DNA of 43,320 nt. Origin: Clostridium sp. CAG:967. GTDB taxonomy: Bacteria; Cyanobacteriota; Vampirovibrionia; Gastranaerophilales; Gastranaerophilaceae. Numbering within the stretch: the first letter of the stretch is position 1; every line of letters begins with the position of its first letter. A program made the position numbers and the translations under genes. The stretch lies in the NCBI GenBank assembly GCA_000433095.1, contig HF991483.1, positions 58,278 through 101,597 of the forward strand, written 5' to 3'. The notes under the pieces are model-generated. The model was not told the DNA's origin. It did no database searches and was given only the letters and a program-made list of their open reading frames with translations. Positions 32,232 to 40,252 of the stretch are shown in pieces.

Positions 32232-32777
32232 ATGAACACATTATCCGCAGAAAACAGTTTGGTATTAATCATAGATATTCAAGATAGATTGGTAGCTGCT
32301 CTGGATAAAGACATCATTGTGACAAACGCTGTAAAAGTTGCAAGTGCAGCAAAATTATTAAGTATTCCTGTTCTATTGACAGAACAATATCCGAAAGGTT
32401 TAGGGCATACTGTGCCACAATTGAATGAGGTGTTGCCTGAAAATTCGGATGTTGTCGAAAAGACTTTCTTCAATGCTTTGTTGGAGGATGGAATGCTGGA
32501 TAAAATAAAATCTTACGGCAAAAAGCAGATTGTAATTTTTGGTATTGAAACTCATATTTGTGTTCACCAAACAGCTTCTGCACTTGTTGAAGCTGGGTTT
32601 GAGGTTTATGTTATAAAAGATGCTTGTGCAAGCCGTTCTAAATATGAATTTAAACAAGGAATTGATGCTATGCAGGCAAACGGTGTAAAAGTTTCTTGTG
32701 TAGAGATTGCATTGTTTGAATGGTTAAAGGGTGCTAAAAATCCTAAATTTAAAGAAGTTCAGGCACTTATTAAATAG
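32232..32777 (+). CDS. Isochorismatase-family cysteine hydrolase
   Basis: A 181-residue alpha/beta hydrolase with the catalytic set D15 (LIIDIQDRL), K77 (VVEKTFFNAL) and C110 (GIETHICVHQTA), including the cis-peptide region before the Cys. This family covers isochorismatase, nicotinamidase, carbamoylases and YcaC-like proteins. The size and the GIETHICV-x-QTA string fit the YcaC-like or general hydrolase group, but the substrate is not known. An AAAAGGAG site lies before the ATG, 13 bp after the preceding gene, so it is likely the last gene of the transketolase-ftsEX operon. Its end overlaps the convergent ribF by 8 bp. Confidence 0.9.
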   Translation: MNTLSAENSLVLIIDIQDRLVAALDKDIIVTNAVKVASAAKLLSIPVLLTEQYPKGLGHTVPQLNEVLPENSDVVEKTFFNALLEDGMLDKIKSYGKKQIVIFGIETHICVHQTASALVEAGFEVYVIKDACASRSKYEFKQGIDAMQANGVKVSCVEIALFEWLKGAKNPKFKEVQALIK

Positions 32778-33648
32778 AATTAATATCAAGTTTTATTTGA
32801 GTTTTGAGCGCATCGAGAGAAGGAAATTTTTTCTCGGTGCGTATCATTTTGTTAAATTTTACTGTTAAGTTTTGACCATATATATCTTTATCAAAATCCA
32901 GAATATGCACTTCCAAAAGAGTTCCTTTGCCGTCTACAGTGGGGCGTGTCCCAAAATTTGCTATACCTTTGCCGAATTGTGTATCCACAGAATAAACCCC
33001 AAAAGGCAAATCAATAAGTTCAGGAGGGTAAAGCAGGTTGGCTGTTTTAAATCCTATTGTTCTTCCTATCCGGTTTCCGGTTATAACTTCTCCTGAAATT
33101 AAAAAGTTGTAGCCCAGCATTGAGTTTGCTTTTTCTATCTTACCTGCTGACAAAAGCTTTCTTATTGATGTGCTGCTGATAATTTCATTATCCTTTTTTT
33201 GAGGAGGAAGCTCAAAGTATTTATAGTCGAATTTTTTTGCGTGTTGGGCTAAAAATTTAACATTTCCTGATTTTTTATACCCGAAATTGTGGTTCCAGCC
33301 TGTGGAAATTGATGAGGGTGTAAAATGTTTTACCAGAATGTTTTTTAAGTAATCTTCTGCAGTTAAACCTGATATACTTTCAAAATCAAGTTCATACAAA
33401 TAATCAACTCCCAGTTCTGCAATTTTTTCCTCACGTTCTTTCCGTGTAAGAATGTACTTAGGGCAGACACCCCAAAAGTAACAGCATGGGTGGTCTGAAA
33501 AAGTAATTACAGCTGACTTATTTCCGTTTTGATGAGCAAAATCAACGGCATTTTTAATTACAGCCTGATGCCCGAGATGAACTCCGTCAAAGTAGCCCAG
33601 TGCTAATGATAAATTAGGATTTTTGTTTAATTCGGAAAATATTTGCAT
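32770..33648 (-). CDS. ribF: Bifunctional riboflavin kinase/FAD synthetase
   Basis: A 292-residue RibF. The N-terminal adenylyltransferase domain has LALGYFDGVHLGHQAVI (nucleotide-binding HxGH) and ISSTSIRKLLSAG. The C-terminal kinase domain has NRIGRTIGFKTANLL and the later EVHILDFDKDIYG. It turns riboflavin into FMN and then FAD in the cytoplasm. The length is slightly below the typical 305-315. The TATAAT (complement of 33655-33660) ends six bases before the ATG and no ribosome site is seen, so the mRNA is probably leaderless. There is no FMN riboswitch. The gene is divergent from prepilin gene D and overlaps the isochorismatase-family gene at its 3' end. Confidence 0.96.
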   Translation of the reverse strand: MQIFSELNKNPNLSLALGYFDGVHLGHQAVIKNAVDFAHQNGNKSAVITFSDHPCCYFWGVCPKYILTRKEREEKIAELGVDYLYELDFESISGLTAEDYLKNILVKHFTPSSISTGWNHNFGYKKSGNVKFLAQHAKKFDYKYFELPPQKKDNEIISSTSIRKLLSAGKIEKANSMLGYNFLISGEVITGNRIGRTIGFKTANLLYPPELIDLPFGVYSVDTQFGKGIANFGTRPTVDGKGTLLEVHILDFDKDIYGQNLTVKFNKMIRTEKKFPSLDALKTQIKLDINSI

Positions 33649-33654
33649 AAGCTA

Positions 33655-33660
33655 ATTATA
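33655..33660 (-). promoter_or_regulatory. ribF -10 element (leaderless)
   Basis: TATAAT on the minus strand, ending six bases before the ribF ATG at 33648. No clear -35. Confidence 0.5.
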
Positions 33661-33673
33661 TTACAAATATATA

Positions 33674-33702
33674 TTGAAAACCTTGCAAAAATTTGTTATA
33701 AT
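33674..33702 (+). promoter_or_regulatory. Promoter of prepilin-like gene D
   Basis: TTGAAA (33674-33679) and TATAAT (33697-33702), spacer 17 bp. A GAAAGGAGC ribosome site follows at 33718-33726. Confidence 0.78.
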
Positions 33703-33730
33703 AGTAATGGTTATAAAGAAAGGAGCGTTT

Positions 33731-34482
33731 ATGAAAAGATTTAGTCACGTTGGGGGGGGGGCAGATTTTTAAGCTTCAGTAGCAGTGGTTTTACCCTGGC
33801 AGACCGTTTAAGCTCCATTAGCAGTGCGTTTACCTTGGCGGAAGTATTGGTCACTTTAGGTATTATTGGTGTGGTTTCTGCAATGACCGTACCTTCTTTG
33901 ATGCAGAATTACCAGCGCCAGAGTTATGTTACCCAGCTGCATAAAGTCTATAACGAGCTTAATCAAGCTCTTATACAATACCAAACTGATAAAAATGCGG
34001 TAAACTTGACTGAAGCAGGTTTAAATTCACTTCCTGCATTTTCAGAGTTTTTCAAAAAATATTTTAGAATTGTGCAGGATTGCGGAGATACCCCTACGCC
34101 TTGTTTTGCAGCAGAATACAAAAAAATATCAGGTGTTAAGTCACATTTTAGCTGTACGAAAAATTGTTTTACACTTGCTAGCGGTGCTTCAATAGGTAAT
34201 TATTTAGAAATTGGAAATTATGGCACGAATACAATTGTAGCTTTTGATATTGATGTTAACGGACCAAAAGGACCAAATGTTATAGGTCGAGATGCATTTT
34301 ATATTTTGTTATACAAAAATGGTGTGCTAGATGATTTGTTTTATGATAATACAGTTGTGCCCCCTGCATCAAAAGAAAAGAGAGAAGAAGCCTTTGATAC
34401 TTATTGTACAAGTACTAATTCATCTTACTGGCATGGCTGTTTTGGTAAACTTTTAAATGATAACTGGCAAATGACATATTAA
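33731..34482 (+). CDS. Prepilin-like protein D, out of frame at a 10-G run (predicted phase OFF)
   Basis: From the ATG at 33731 the sequence as given reads MKRFSHV, Gly-Gly-Gly, and stops at the TAA at 33770, just past the G run (33752-33761). The body frame continues with two successive cleavage-like motifs, SSSGFTLAD and ISSAFTLAEVLVTLGI, produced by a 39-bp duplication. Then come the pilin helix, MQNYQRQSYVTQLHKVYNE, the DVNGPKGPNVIGRD motif and the NDNWQMTY end. Eleven or eight Gs would make one product of about 250 residues. The only other start is a TTG at 33835 beside the second motif. The 5' part resembles gene C and the part after the helix resembles gene B at DNA level, so D appears mosaic. 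Terminator at 34489-34511. Confidence 0.8.
33752..33761 (+). repeat. Poly-G run (10 G) in the gene D leader
   Basis: Ten Gs, 21 bases after the ATG, the same distance as in genes C and E. 11 or 8 would bring the leader into frame with the pilin body. Confidence 0.9.
33768..33845 (+). repeat. 39-bp tandem duplication of the cleavage-site segment
   Basis: Two imperfect copies (33768-33806 and 33807-33845), each 13 codons: LSFSSSGFTLADR and LSSISSAFTLAEV. Both start TTTAAGCT at DNA level and keep frame. Gene C has one copy (LSSCSSAFTLAEV). Confidence 0.8.
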
Positions 34483-34511
34483 AAAAAAGAGCCTCTTAAG
34501 GCTCTTTTTTT
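34481..34511. terminator. Bidirectional terminator between gene D and aspS
   Basis: A-run, GAGCC (34489-34493), loop TCTTAA, GGCTC (34500-34504), T-run to 34511; the flanking A/T runs extend the stem. Confidence 0.88.
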
Positions 34512-34516
34512 AATTA

Positions 34517-36292
34517 TTATTTATGTGCTGTGCTTTTTAAATGAAGTTCTCTCATTTGTTGTAATGAAGCTTCACCTGGAGCATCGCTCATAAGGTCTTT
34601 AGCACCTGAATTTTTAGGGAATGCTATAACGTCACGTATACTTTCTGTTCTGCATAACAACGCAACAAGTCTGTCTAAACCTATTGCAAGACCTGCATGA
34701 GGCGGAGTACCGTATTGTAAAGCGTTAACCATAAATCCGAATTTTTCTAAAGCTTCTTCTTGAGTTAATCCAAGAGCCGCAAATACAGCTGATTGAACTT
34801 CTGATGAGTGAATTCTTACCGAACCGCCGCCAAGCTCTGTTCCGTTATATACAATGTCATAAGCAATTGATTTTACATTACCTAAATCACCGCTTTTTAA
34901 TTTGTCTAAGTCTTCAATACAAGGTGAAGTGAACGGGTGGTGCATTGCTTTATAGCGTTGTTCTTCATCAGACCATTCAAACATAGGGAAGTCAACAACC
35001 CATAACAGATTGTGTTTGTTTTCATCAATAAGATTTAAAGATTTACCAAAGTGAAGTCTTAATCTTCCCATAATATCGTAAACAAGTTTCGGCTTATCAG
35101 CTACGAAGAAAATAATATCTCCTGCTTGTGCACCTGCTCTGTCTTGAATTTGTTTAGCCTGTTCTTCTGTTACGAATTTCAATACAGGTGATTTTGCTGT
35201 TCCGTCTTCGTTGTAAATGATATTAGCCAAAGCTTTAGCTCCGAATGATACAGCTAATTTAGTAATATCATCAATATCTTTTCTTGAATATTTAGCACCG
35301 CCCGGAATTCTTATACCACGAACAATACCGCCATTTTCAAGAGTATTTTTAACAATCTGGAATTCAGACTGCATAATGATATCACCGATATCAAACAATT
35401 CCAATCCGAAACGTGTATCAGGCTTATCTGAACCGAATCTGTCCATAGCTTCCTGCCAAGGCATTTGAATGAACGGAGGTTTTACTTCAACACCTGCAGC
35501 TTTGAAAGTTTCGACAATCAAACCTTCAACCATTTTTATAACATCCTGCTGCTCAACAAAAGACATTTCAATATCTATTTGAGTAAATTCAGGCTGTCTG
35601 TCTGCACGCAAGTCTTCATCACGGAAACATTTTGCAATTTGGTAATATCTTTCTATACCGCCAACCATCAATAATTGTTTGAAAATTTGAGGTGATTGGG
35701 GCAACGCATAGAACTTACCTTCCTGAACACGTGAAGGAACGAGATAATCTCTTGCGCCTTCAGGAGTTGTTTTGTTAAGGATAGGAGTTTCTATTTCCAA
35801 AAATCCTTCATTATTAAAATAATTTCTTGTTGCATGACAAATTTTATGACGCAAAGTCAAATTTTTAAGCATACTTTCACGTCTGATATCAAGATATCTG
35901 TATTTCAAACGAATATCTTCAGAAACGTTTTCATCATCTAATACAAACGGCAATGTTTTTGCTTCTGATAAAACTTCAACAAATTCAGGATACATTTCAA
36001 CTTGTCCTGTAGCATATTTTTCGTTATATGTTTCTTCAGGACGGCGTGTAACTTTGCCTTTTACTGTAATTACGTATTCGGAACGTACTTTTTCGAATAC
36101 TTTGTGTACATCGGGGTTAATTTGCGGGTTTGCAACTAATTGGAAAAAACCGCTTCTGTCTCTTAATTCAATAAATAAAATACCGCCTAAATCTCTTACG
36201 GTTGAAACCCAGCCTGACAGGGTAACTTCTTCATTGATATTGTTAAGATTGAGCTCTCCGCAATTGTGGTCTTTCATCTTTGTTTTTATCAT
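34517..36292 (-). CDS. aspS: Aspartyl-tRNA synthetase
   Basis: A 591-residue class II synthetase of bacterial type. The N-terminal OB-fold anticodon-binding domain has VTLSGWVSTVRDLGGILFIELRDRSG. The catalytic domain has motif 2 (FRDEDLRADRQPEFTQIDIEMSF), the bacterial GAD insertion (about 290-420), and motif 3 (GLAIGLDRLVALLCRTESIRDVIAFPK). It charges tRNA-Asp in the cytoplasm; whether it also charges tRNA-Asn cannot be said here. An AAGGAAG site precedes the ATG. It lies 94 bp downstream of the small acidic protein gene on the same strand and ends at the shared terminator with gene D. Confidence 0.98.
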   Translation of the reverse strand: MIKTKMKDHNCGELNLNNINEEVTLSGWVSTVRDLGGILFIELRDRSGFFQLVANPQINPDVHKVFEKVRSEYVITVKGKVTRRPEETYNEKYATGQVEMYPEFVEVLSEAKTLPFVLDDENVSEDIRLKYRYLDIRRESMLKNLTLRHKICHATRNYFNNEGFLEIETPILNKTTPEGARDYLVPSRVQEGKFYALPQSPQIFKQLLMVGGIERYYQIAKCFRDEDLRADRQPEFTQIDIEMSFVEQQDVIKMVEGLIVETFKAAGVEVKPPFIQMPWQEAMDRFGSDKPDTRFGLELFDIGDIIMQSEFQIVKNTLENGGIVRGIRIPGGAKYSRKDIDDITKLAVSFGAKALANIIYNEDGTAKSPVLKFVTEEQAKQIQDRAGAQAGDIIFFVADKPKLVYDIMGRLRLHFGKSLNLIDENKHNLLWVVDFPMFEWSDEEQRYKAMHHPFTSPCIEDLDKLKSGDLGNVKSIAYDIVYNGTELGGGSVRIHSSEVQSAVFAALGLTQEEALEKFGFMVNALQYGTPPHAGLAIGLDRLVALLCRTESIRDVIAFPKNSGAKDLMSDAPGEASLQQMRELHLKSTAHK

Positions 36293-36386
36293 TTTATCTT
36301 CCTTTTCTTATTTGGATATAGACTTAAGCCTATTTTATCAAAAACATAGAAAAAAGAACATAAATATGAAGAAAGTTGTTAACTAA

Positions 36387-36776
36387 TCAGCGTCTGCTGC
36401 GAGCTCTTTGTCGTGGCTGCTGGCGTTGTTGCATTTTGGAATTTTCTTCTCCGTCTTCCTCTTCTTCATCTTCGTAATAATCGTCGTATTCATAGTCATC
36501 AGGCAATATCTCAATGATTTGCATAGTCATAATACAGGAAATATTTACGTGAAGCTGAGGTGATTTGTCAGGACGAAATGCAAGATTTTTTCTGTCTTTA
36601 ACTTCACAGTTTTTTAGTGTTATAAACTGGAAACCGCCATTGAGTATATAAAACAGCATATTATCGGGAATTGAATTGCTAAATCTCATATTTTCGGGTA
36701 AAAGCAATTCGCCTTCAATATGTTGTTCATTTGTAGTGATTAAAACCTGCATTCTCGGTAAATCATTAATCATCAT
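36387..36776 (-). CDS. Small protein with acidic run and basic tail, unknown function
   Basis: A 129-residue protein not recognised as a named family. Residues 1-88 look like a small folded beta domain (MQVLITTNEQHIEGELLLPENMRF, then FQFITLKNCEVKDR). A strongly acidic run follows (about 92-111, DDYEYDDYYEDEEEEDGEE) and then a Gln/Arg tail (QQRQQPRQRARSRR). The polarity resembles nucleic-acid or ribosome-associated tails, but no function is shown. An AAAGGAG site precedes the ATG, which lies 17 bp after the DUF2142 gene, so it is probably in the same transcript as the glycosyltransferase. Confidence 0.65.
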   Translation of the reverse strand: MMINDLPRMQVLITTNEQHIEGELLLPENMRFSNSIPDNMLFYILNGGFQFITLKNCEVKDRKNLAFRPDKSPQLHVNISCIMTMQIIEILPDDYEYDDYYEDEEEEDGEENSKMQQRQQPRQRARSRR

Positions 36777-36793
36777 TTTGCTATCTCCTTTGA

Positions 36794-37993
36794 TTAGATA
36801 AGTTGGTATGTTTGTTTAAGGATAAAACAAGTATAGCATAGTAATAAGAAAATGTATGTTATTGTAATCCTTTTAAACATTTCGCTGTATTTATCGTTGT
36901 TGTTATTTATATTTTGCCCGAATATTATAAAAAGTAACGGTAATGCGGGAAGGAAATATCTTCCCTGTATACCGACAATTTTTTCCCAGCCGAAAGGTGT
37001 TGCCATAATATATAATAATATGCAGGTCATTAATATGTATAATAAAAATACAAAACTTGCAAAAATTTTAAGCGAGGACTTAATTTTGTATTTTTCCTTA
37101 ATAAATATAAATATGCAAAAATATAAAATTATAGTAAGGTAATATATTGCGTTGTCTAATCTTATGTTGAAGTATCCCAATATTCCTATTGTACTCATTA
37201 CCCATTCAATCCAAAAATATTTTATTGTATTAATTAGTATAATTGAGAAAGAAACCGGGCAGTGAAGTACAAAATACTTATTTAATTCAGTGTACGTAAG
37301 AGATTGTGTTGCCAGATAGTTGCTGCTTGACCAGAGATAACTTGTGAATAATGTTATTGAAATTAAAAATAAAAAAATGAGATATTTATTTTTCTTTATA
37401 GGAATAAACGGAACTAAAAACAACGGTAATATTACGCCTTTAGATAAGGCTCCGGTTATACCGAAAAGGCACAGCAGCGGAATGTCTTTTTTATATGAGA
37501 ATTCTTTTTCCTGATAAATTAATTTAAATATATACGCAAAGAACAAGAAAGCAAAAGCATTACTAAAAGAGTCGGCAGAGTAAGACATTCCTTCAAATAT
37601 TGACATAGGAAGCAGAGCCGTAAACATAAACAGCCATTTAAATACAGGAGTAATTCTTATAGCAGCGGTGATTAGCAGAATCCATATTAAAAGGTTACAA
37701 ATTCTACCTGCATGCACATTATCGGGAAATGTTTTTATTCCAAGAGCCGATGCTGTATACATTACAGGAGAATAACCGCTTGCACCGTGGAATTTATAAG
37801 TACTGTTTTTTAATTCTTCCTGTGTCATTTTTTCAGGCGGTTTGTTGTATAGTTTTCCTAGGGAAACCTCTTTTGCACGAACATAGTGAGTAAGTTCATC
37901 GGGAACCTCGTTAAACGGTGTCAAAAACATTATCAAAATTCCAAAAACAAAAGCAAATATTGCAAAAAATATTTCAGGATGATTTAACTTCAT
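36794..37993 (-). CDS. DUF2142-family polytopic membrane protein
   Basis: I take the ATG at 37993, which overlaps the upstream stop as ATGA; the longer start at 38020 lies further inside the glycosyltransferase gene. The protein then has 399 residues, with about 11 membrane segments. The N-terminal loop TPFNEVPDELTHYVRAKEVSLG has the acidic PDE-x-H pattern seen in DUF2142 and other GT-C-fold proteins, and GVQGRYF-like GIQGRYFLPALPLLFI is near the end. Such proteins often use lipid-linked sugars. Coupling to a DPM1-like GT2 suggests it takes a polyprenyl-phosphate sugar made by that enzyme; this is inferred. A frameshift in the GT2 poly-C run would probably reduce its translation. Confidence 0.82.
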   Translation of the reverse strand: MKLNHPEIFFAIFAFVFGILIMFLTPFNEVPDELTHYVRAKEVSLGKLYNKPPEKMTQEELKNSTYKFHGASGYSPVMYTASALGIKTFPDNVHAGRICNLLIWILLITAAIRITPVFKWLFMFTALLPMSIFEGMSYSADSFSNAFAFLFFAYIFKLIYQEKEFSYKKDIPLLCLFGITGALSKGVILPLFLVPFIPIKKNKYLIFLFLISITLFTSYLWSSSNYLATQSLTYTELNKYFVLHCPVSFSIILINTIKYFWIEWVMSTIGILGYFNIRLDNAIYYLTIILYFCIFIFIKEKYKIKSSLKIFASFVFLLYILMTCILLYIMATPFGWEKIVGIQGRYFLPALPLLFIIFGQNINNNNDKYSEMFKRITITYIFLLLCYTCFILKQTYQLI

Positions 37994-38685
37994 TTTGCAC
38001 CTTTTAAAATTGTTTTGCATATTTTATATGAGTCATTGAGCGGCTTAAAATGACTGTTTTTATTTTTATCTATGTAAATTGTTTTTATAGGTATTTCTGT
38101 TATTTCAATATTATATTTTCGTGCTTTAATGAGCATTTCTGTTTCAAATGAAAAATCAGAAAGATTAACATCAAGAAGATTTCTAGCAAATTTTACAGGA
38201 ATTCCACGAAGCCCTGTTTGTGTGTCTTTTAAATTTATTCTGTGAACCAAATTCATAAAAAATGAAACAGAAATATTTCCTAGAATACTTCGTAAAGGTA
38301 TATGTTTTCCTTTGAACAATCTGCTTCCAAGATAAAGATTATCAGGTAAACTGTTTAATTCCCGGCATATTTTAACTATATCTTCCACACTGTGCTGTAA
38401 GTCGCAATCTGCGGTTACTATTCCTATACAGTCGGGATAATTTTCTATAATATAATTAATACCATTTTTAAGAGCCTCGCCTTTTCCTAAATTAATATTG
38501 TGTGTAAGCACTTTTTCGGGGGGGGGGCACTTTTTGAGCAAATTATCAAACACCAAATCGGAGCTGCTTCCGTCATTTATTATAACAATCGGCGTTTCTG
38601 GCAAGCTGCACTTTAATTCTTCAACAAGTTCAATTAGCCTGTTGTCAGGATTATAGGCAGGTATTAATATGCAGATATTTTTCAA
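37990..38685 (-). CDS. GT2 glycosyltransferase (polyprenyl-phosphate sugar synthase-like) with a 10-C run
   Basis: A 231-residue GT-A enzyme. It starts with ICILIPAYNPDNRLIELVEEL, then IVIINDGSSSDLVF, NLGKGEALKNG, DCIGIVTADCDLQHSVEDI (metal-binding D-x-D-like) and GSRLFKG, the order of the DPM1/DPG-synthase group, which moves a sugar from a nucleotide to a polyprenyl phosphate. Residues 53-56 (Cys-Pro-Pro-Pro) are encoded by a run of ten Cs (plus-strand Gs at 38518-38527) between the DGS and NLGKGE motifs. At ten the frame is intact; any change not divisible by three truncates the enzyme before its active site. The stop overlaps the next gene as ATGA. Confidence 0.9.
   Translation of the reverse strand: MKNICILIPAYNPDNRLIELVEELKCSLPETPIVIINDGSSSDLVFDNLLKKCPPPEKVLTHNINLGKGEALKNGINYIIENYPDCIGIVTADCDLQHSVEDIVKICRELNSLPDNLYLGSRLFKGKHIPLRSILGNISVSFFMNLVHRINLKDTQTGLRGIPVKFARNLLDVNLSDFSFETEMLIKARKYNIEITEIPIKTIYIDKNKNSHFKPLNDSYKICKTILKGAK
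38518..38527 (-). repeat. Poly-C run (10 C) in the GT2 gene
   Basis: Ten Cs on the coding strand, codons Pro54-Pro56 plus the last base of Cys53. In frame at this length, so the gene is predicted ON. Confidence 0.9.
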
Positions 38686-38700
38686 TTACTTCCTCGTTAA

Positions 38701-38737
38701 AAAAATAAAAAAGCAGGGTAAAATCCCCTGCTTTTTT
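38701..38737. terminator. Terminator after the SPFH gene
   Basis: GCAGGG (38713-38718) and CCCTGC (38726-38731) with a 7-base loop. On the minus strand it is followed by a U-rich run, ending the nfeD-SPFH transcript; a T-run on the plus side also exists. Confidence 0.85.
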
Positions 38738-38746
38738 AAGTCTGAT

Positions 38747-39718
38747 TTATTTTTTGTCGAACATTTGTTTAATGCCGTCAACAGAAGATAATATTCCTGT
38801 AGCTTCATATGGCATGTATACAACTTTATTGTTTTCTCCGCTTGTGATAGCAGTCATTGTTTCTAAGTATTTCATCGCAATTAAGTATTTGTCAGGCTGT
38901 CCTTTGTCTGCTAATGCTCCAATAATTCGTTGAATTGCTTCTTTTTCAGCATCAGCTTCAATAATACGAGCCTGTGCAATACCTTCTGCTTTCAGGATGT
39001 CAGCTTGTTTAGCACCTTCTGCGGAGCGGATAGCAGCTTCTTTTTCACCTTCCGCTTTTCTGATAGCTGCTTCTTTAAGACCTTCAGCTTCTGTAATTGT
39101 AGCTTTCTTTTCTCTGTCAGCTTTCATCAATTTATCCATTGATGCCTGAATATCAGCAGGAGGGAAAATATCCTGAATTTCAACACGGTTAACTTTTACA
39201 CCCCATTTGTTGGTTGCTTCGTCAAGAGTTGTTCTCAATTCATCATTAATTTTACCTCTTGAAGTCAATGTTTCTTGAAGATCCATTTGTCCGACAAGGT
39301 TTCTTAATGTTGTTTGGGTTAACTTTTCAATAGCTTCAGGCAGGTTTTTAATTTCGTAAACCGCACTTTTAGCATCAACGATTTGGAAGTAAATCAAAGC
39401 GTTAATTGTAATTGAAACGTTATCTCTTGTAATTACGTTTTGACGTGGAAAATCATACATTTGTTCTCTCAAGTCAATTCTGTCAACTGCTTTAAGATAA
39501 TATACGTTTCTTCCGTCAAAGCCTTTTTGTGAAACTTTTTCCAGAATGCTTCTCGGAGCCTCCAAAATCGGGAATATAAAGTTAGGACCTGCACGAAGAG
39601 TTTTTTCGTAACGTCCCATTCTTTCAATGATAACTTCTTGCTGCTGTTGAACGATAATAATACCTTTAAATACATAAATTAAAAGTGCAACGAGCAGTAT
39701 TAATAATAAAATACCCAT
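38747..39718 (-). CDS. SPFH/band-7 membrane scaffold protein (QmcA-like)
   Basis: A 323-residue protein. One N-terminal membrane segment (about 2-22) precedes an SPFH domain (about 23-190: IVQQQQEVIIERMGRY, then AGPNFIFPI, then DNVSITINALIYFQIVD and LRNLVGQMDLQETLTSR). A long coiled coil follows with repeated AEG-x-K-EAAIR-x units (about 205-255), then a globular tail. Such proteins oligomerise on the inner membrane to organise microdomains and modulate proteases. The pairing with an NfeD-like gene 9 bp upstream is the standard arrangement (QmcA/YbbK with YbbL). It ends at its own terminator. Confidence 0.95.
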   Translation of the reverse strand: MGILLLILLVALLIYVFKGIIIVQQQQEVIIERMGRYEKTLRAGPNFIFPILEAPRSILEKVSQKGFDGRNVYYLKAVDRIDLREQMYDFPRQNVITRDNVSITINALIYFQIVDAKSAVYEIKNLPEAIEKLTQTTLRNLVGQMDLQETLTSRGKINDELRTTLDEATNKWGVKVNRVEIQDIFPPADIQASMDKLMKADREKKATITEAEGLKEAAIRKAEGEKEAAIRSAEGAKQADILKAEGIAQARIIEADAEKEAIQRIIGALADKGQPDKYLIAMKYLETMTAITSGENNKVVYMPYEATGILSSVDGIKQMFDKK

Positions 39719-39727
39719 AATTGTCTC

Positions 39728-40153
39728 CTATATTCTTTCTACTGTTAAAACTAAACTGTCATATTTAACGATTTTTACTTCTGTACCGGCAGGAATTTCT
39801 TCATCGGAAGTAACTCTTGCTTCCCATCTTTCATCATAAATAGTAATAGCACCTGAAAATCTTGTAACCGGTTCAATTACTTTTACAATTTTGCCGATGT
39901 ATTTACCTTCCATTCCGGTTTCCTGCAATTTGTTTTCTCTGTTTTTCAGTAAAACAGGACGAAGAAGTGCTATAAATAAAATTGATAAAATTACATAAAT
40001 AACAGTTAAAATTACCCAGCTGTGAATAAACAATGCCAGAATGGCAGTCGCAAAACCTGCAAAGGCGAGGTTTAAAAAGAACATGGACGGCACAACCATC
40101 TCAAGTATCAAGCAAACCAGCCCTACAATTGCGAAAATTTCCCATAAAACCAT
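39728..40153 (-). CDS. NfeD-like membrane protein (YbbL-like)
   Basis: I start at the ATG at 40153, which has AGGAGT seven bases upstream; an in-frame ATG at 40189 lacks such a site. The protein has 141 residues, with membrane segments at about 3-20, 25-45 and 48-66, then a C-terminal OB-fold domain (GKIVKVIEPVTRFSGAITIYDERWEARV, then EVKIVKYDSLVLTVERI). The truncated form without the N-terminal protease is the usual partner of SPFH proteins, where the OB fold contacts the scaffold. The two genes are 9 bp apart and form an operon. Confidence 0.92.
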   Translation of the reverse strand: MVLWEIFAIVGLVCLILEMVVPSMFFLNLAFAGFATAILALFIHSWVILTVIYVILSILFIALLRPVLLKNRENKLQETGMEGKYIGKIVKVIEPVTRFSGAITIYDERWEARVTSDEEIPAGTEVKIVKYDSLVLTVERI

Positions 40154-40218
40154 ATTTTCGACTCCTTTTTTATACCCAGATAATAGCATATTTTTCAGAA
40201 TCCGTCAATTGTCTGCGG

Positions 40219-40246
40219 TTGTGTAATATCCTCTTTGTTGTAATAT
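40219..40246 (+). promoter_or_regulatory. Promoter of rqcH (leaderless)
   Basis: TTGTGT (40219-40224) and TAATAT (40241-40246), spacer 16 bp, the -10 ending six bases before the ATG at 40253. No ribosome site is present. Confidence 0.45.
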
Positions 40247-40252
40247 TTTAAT

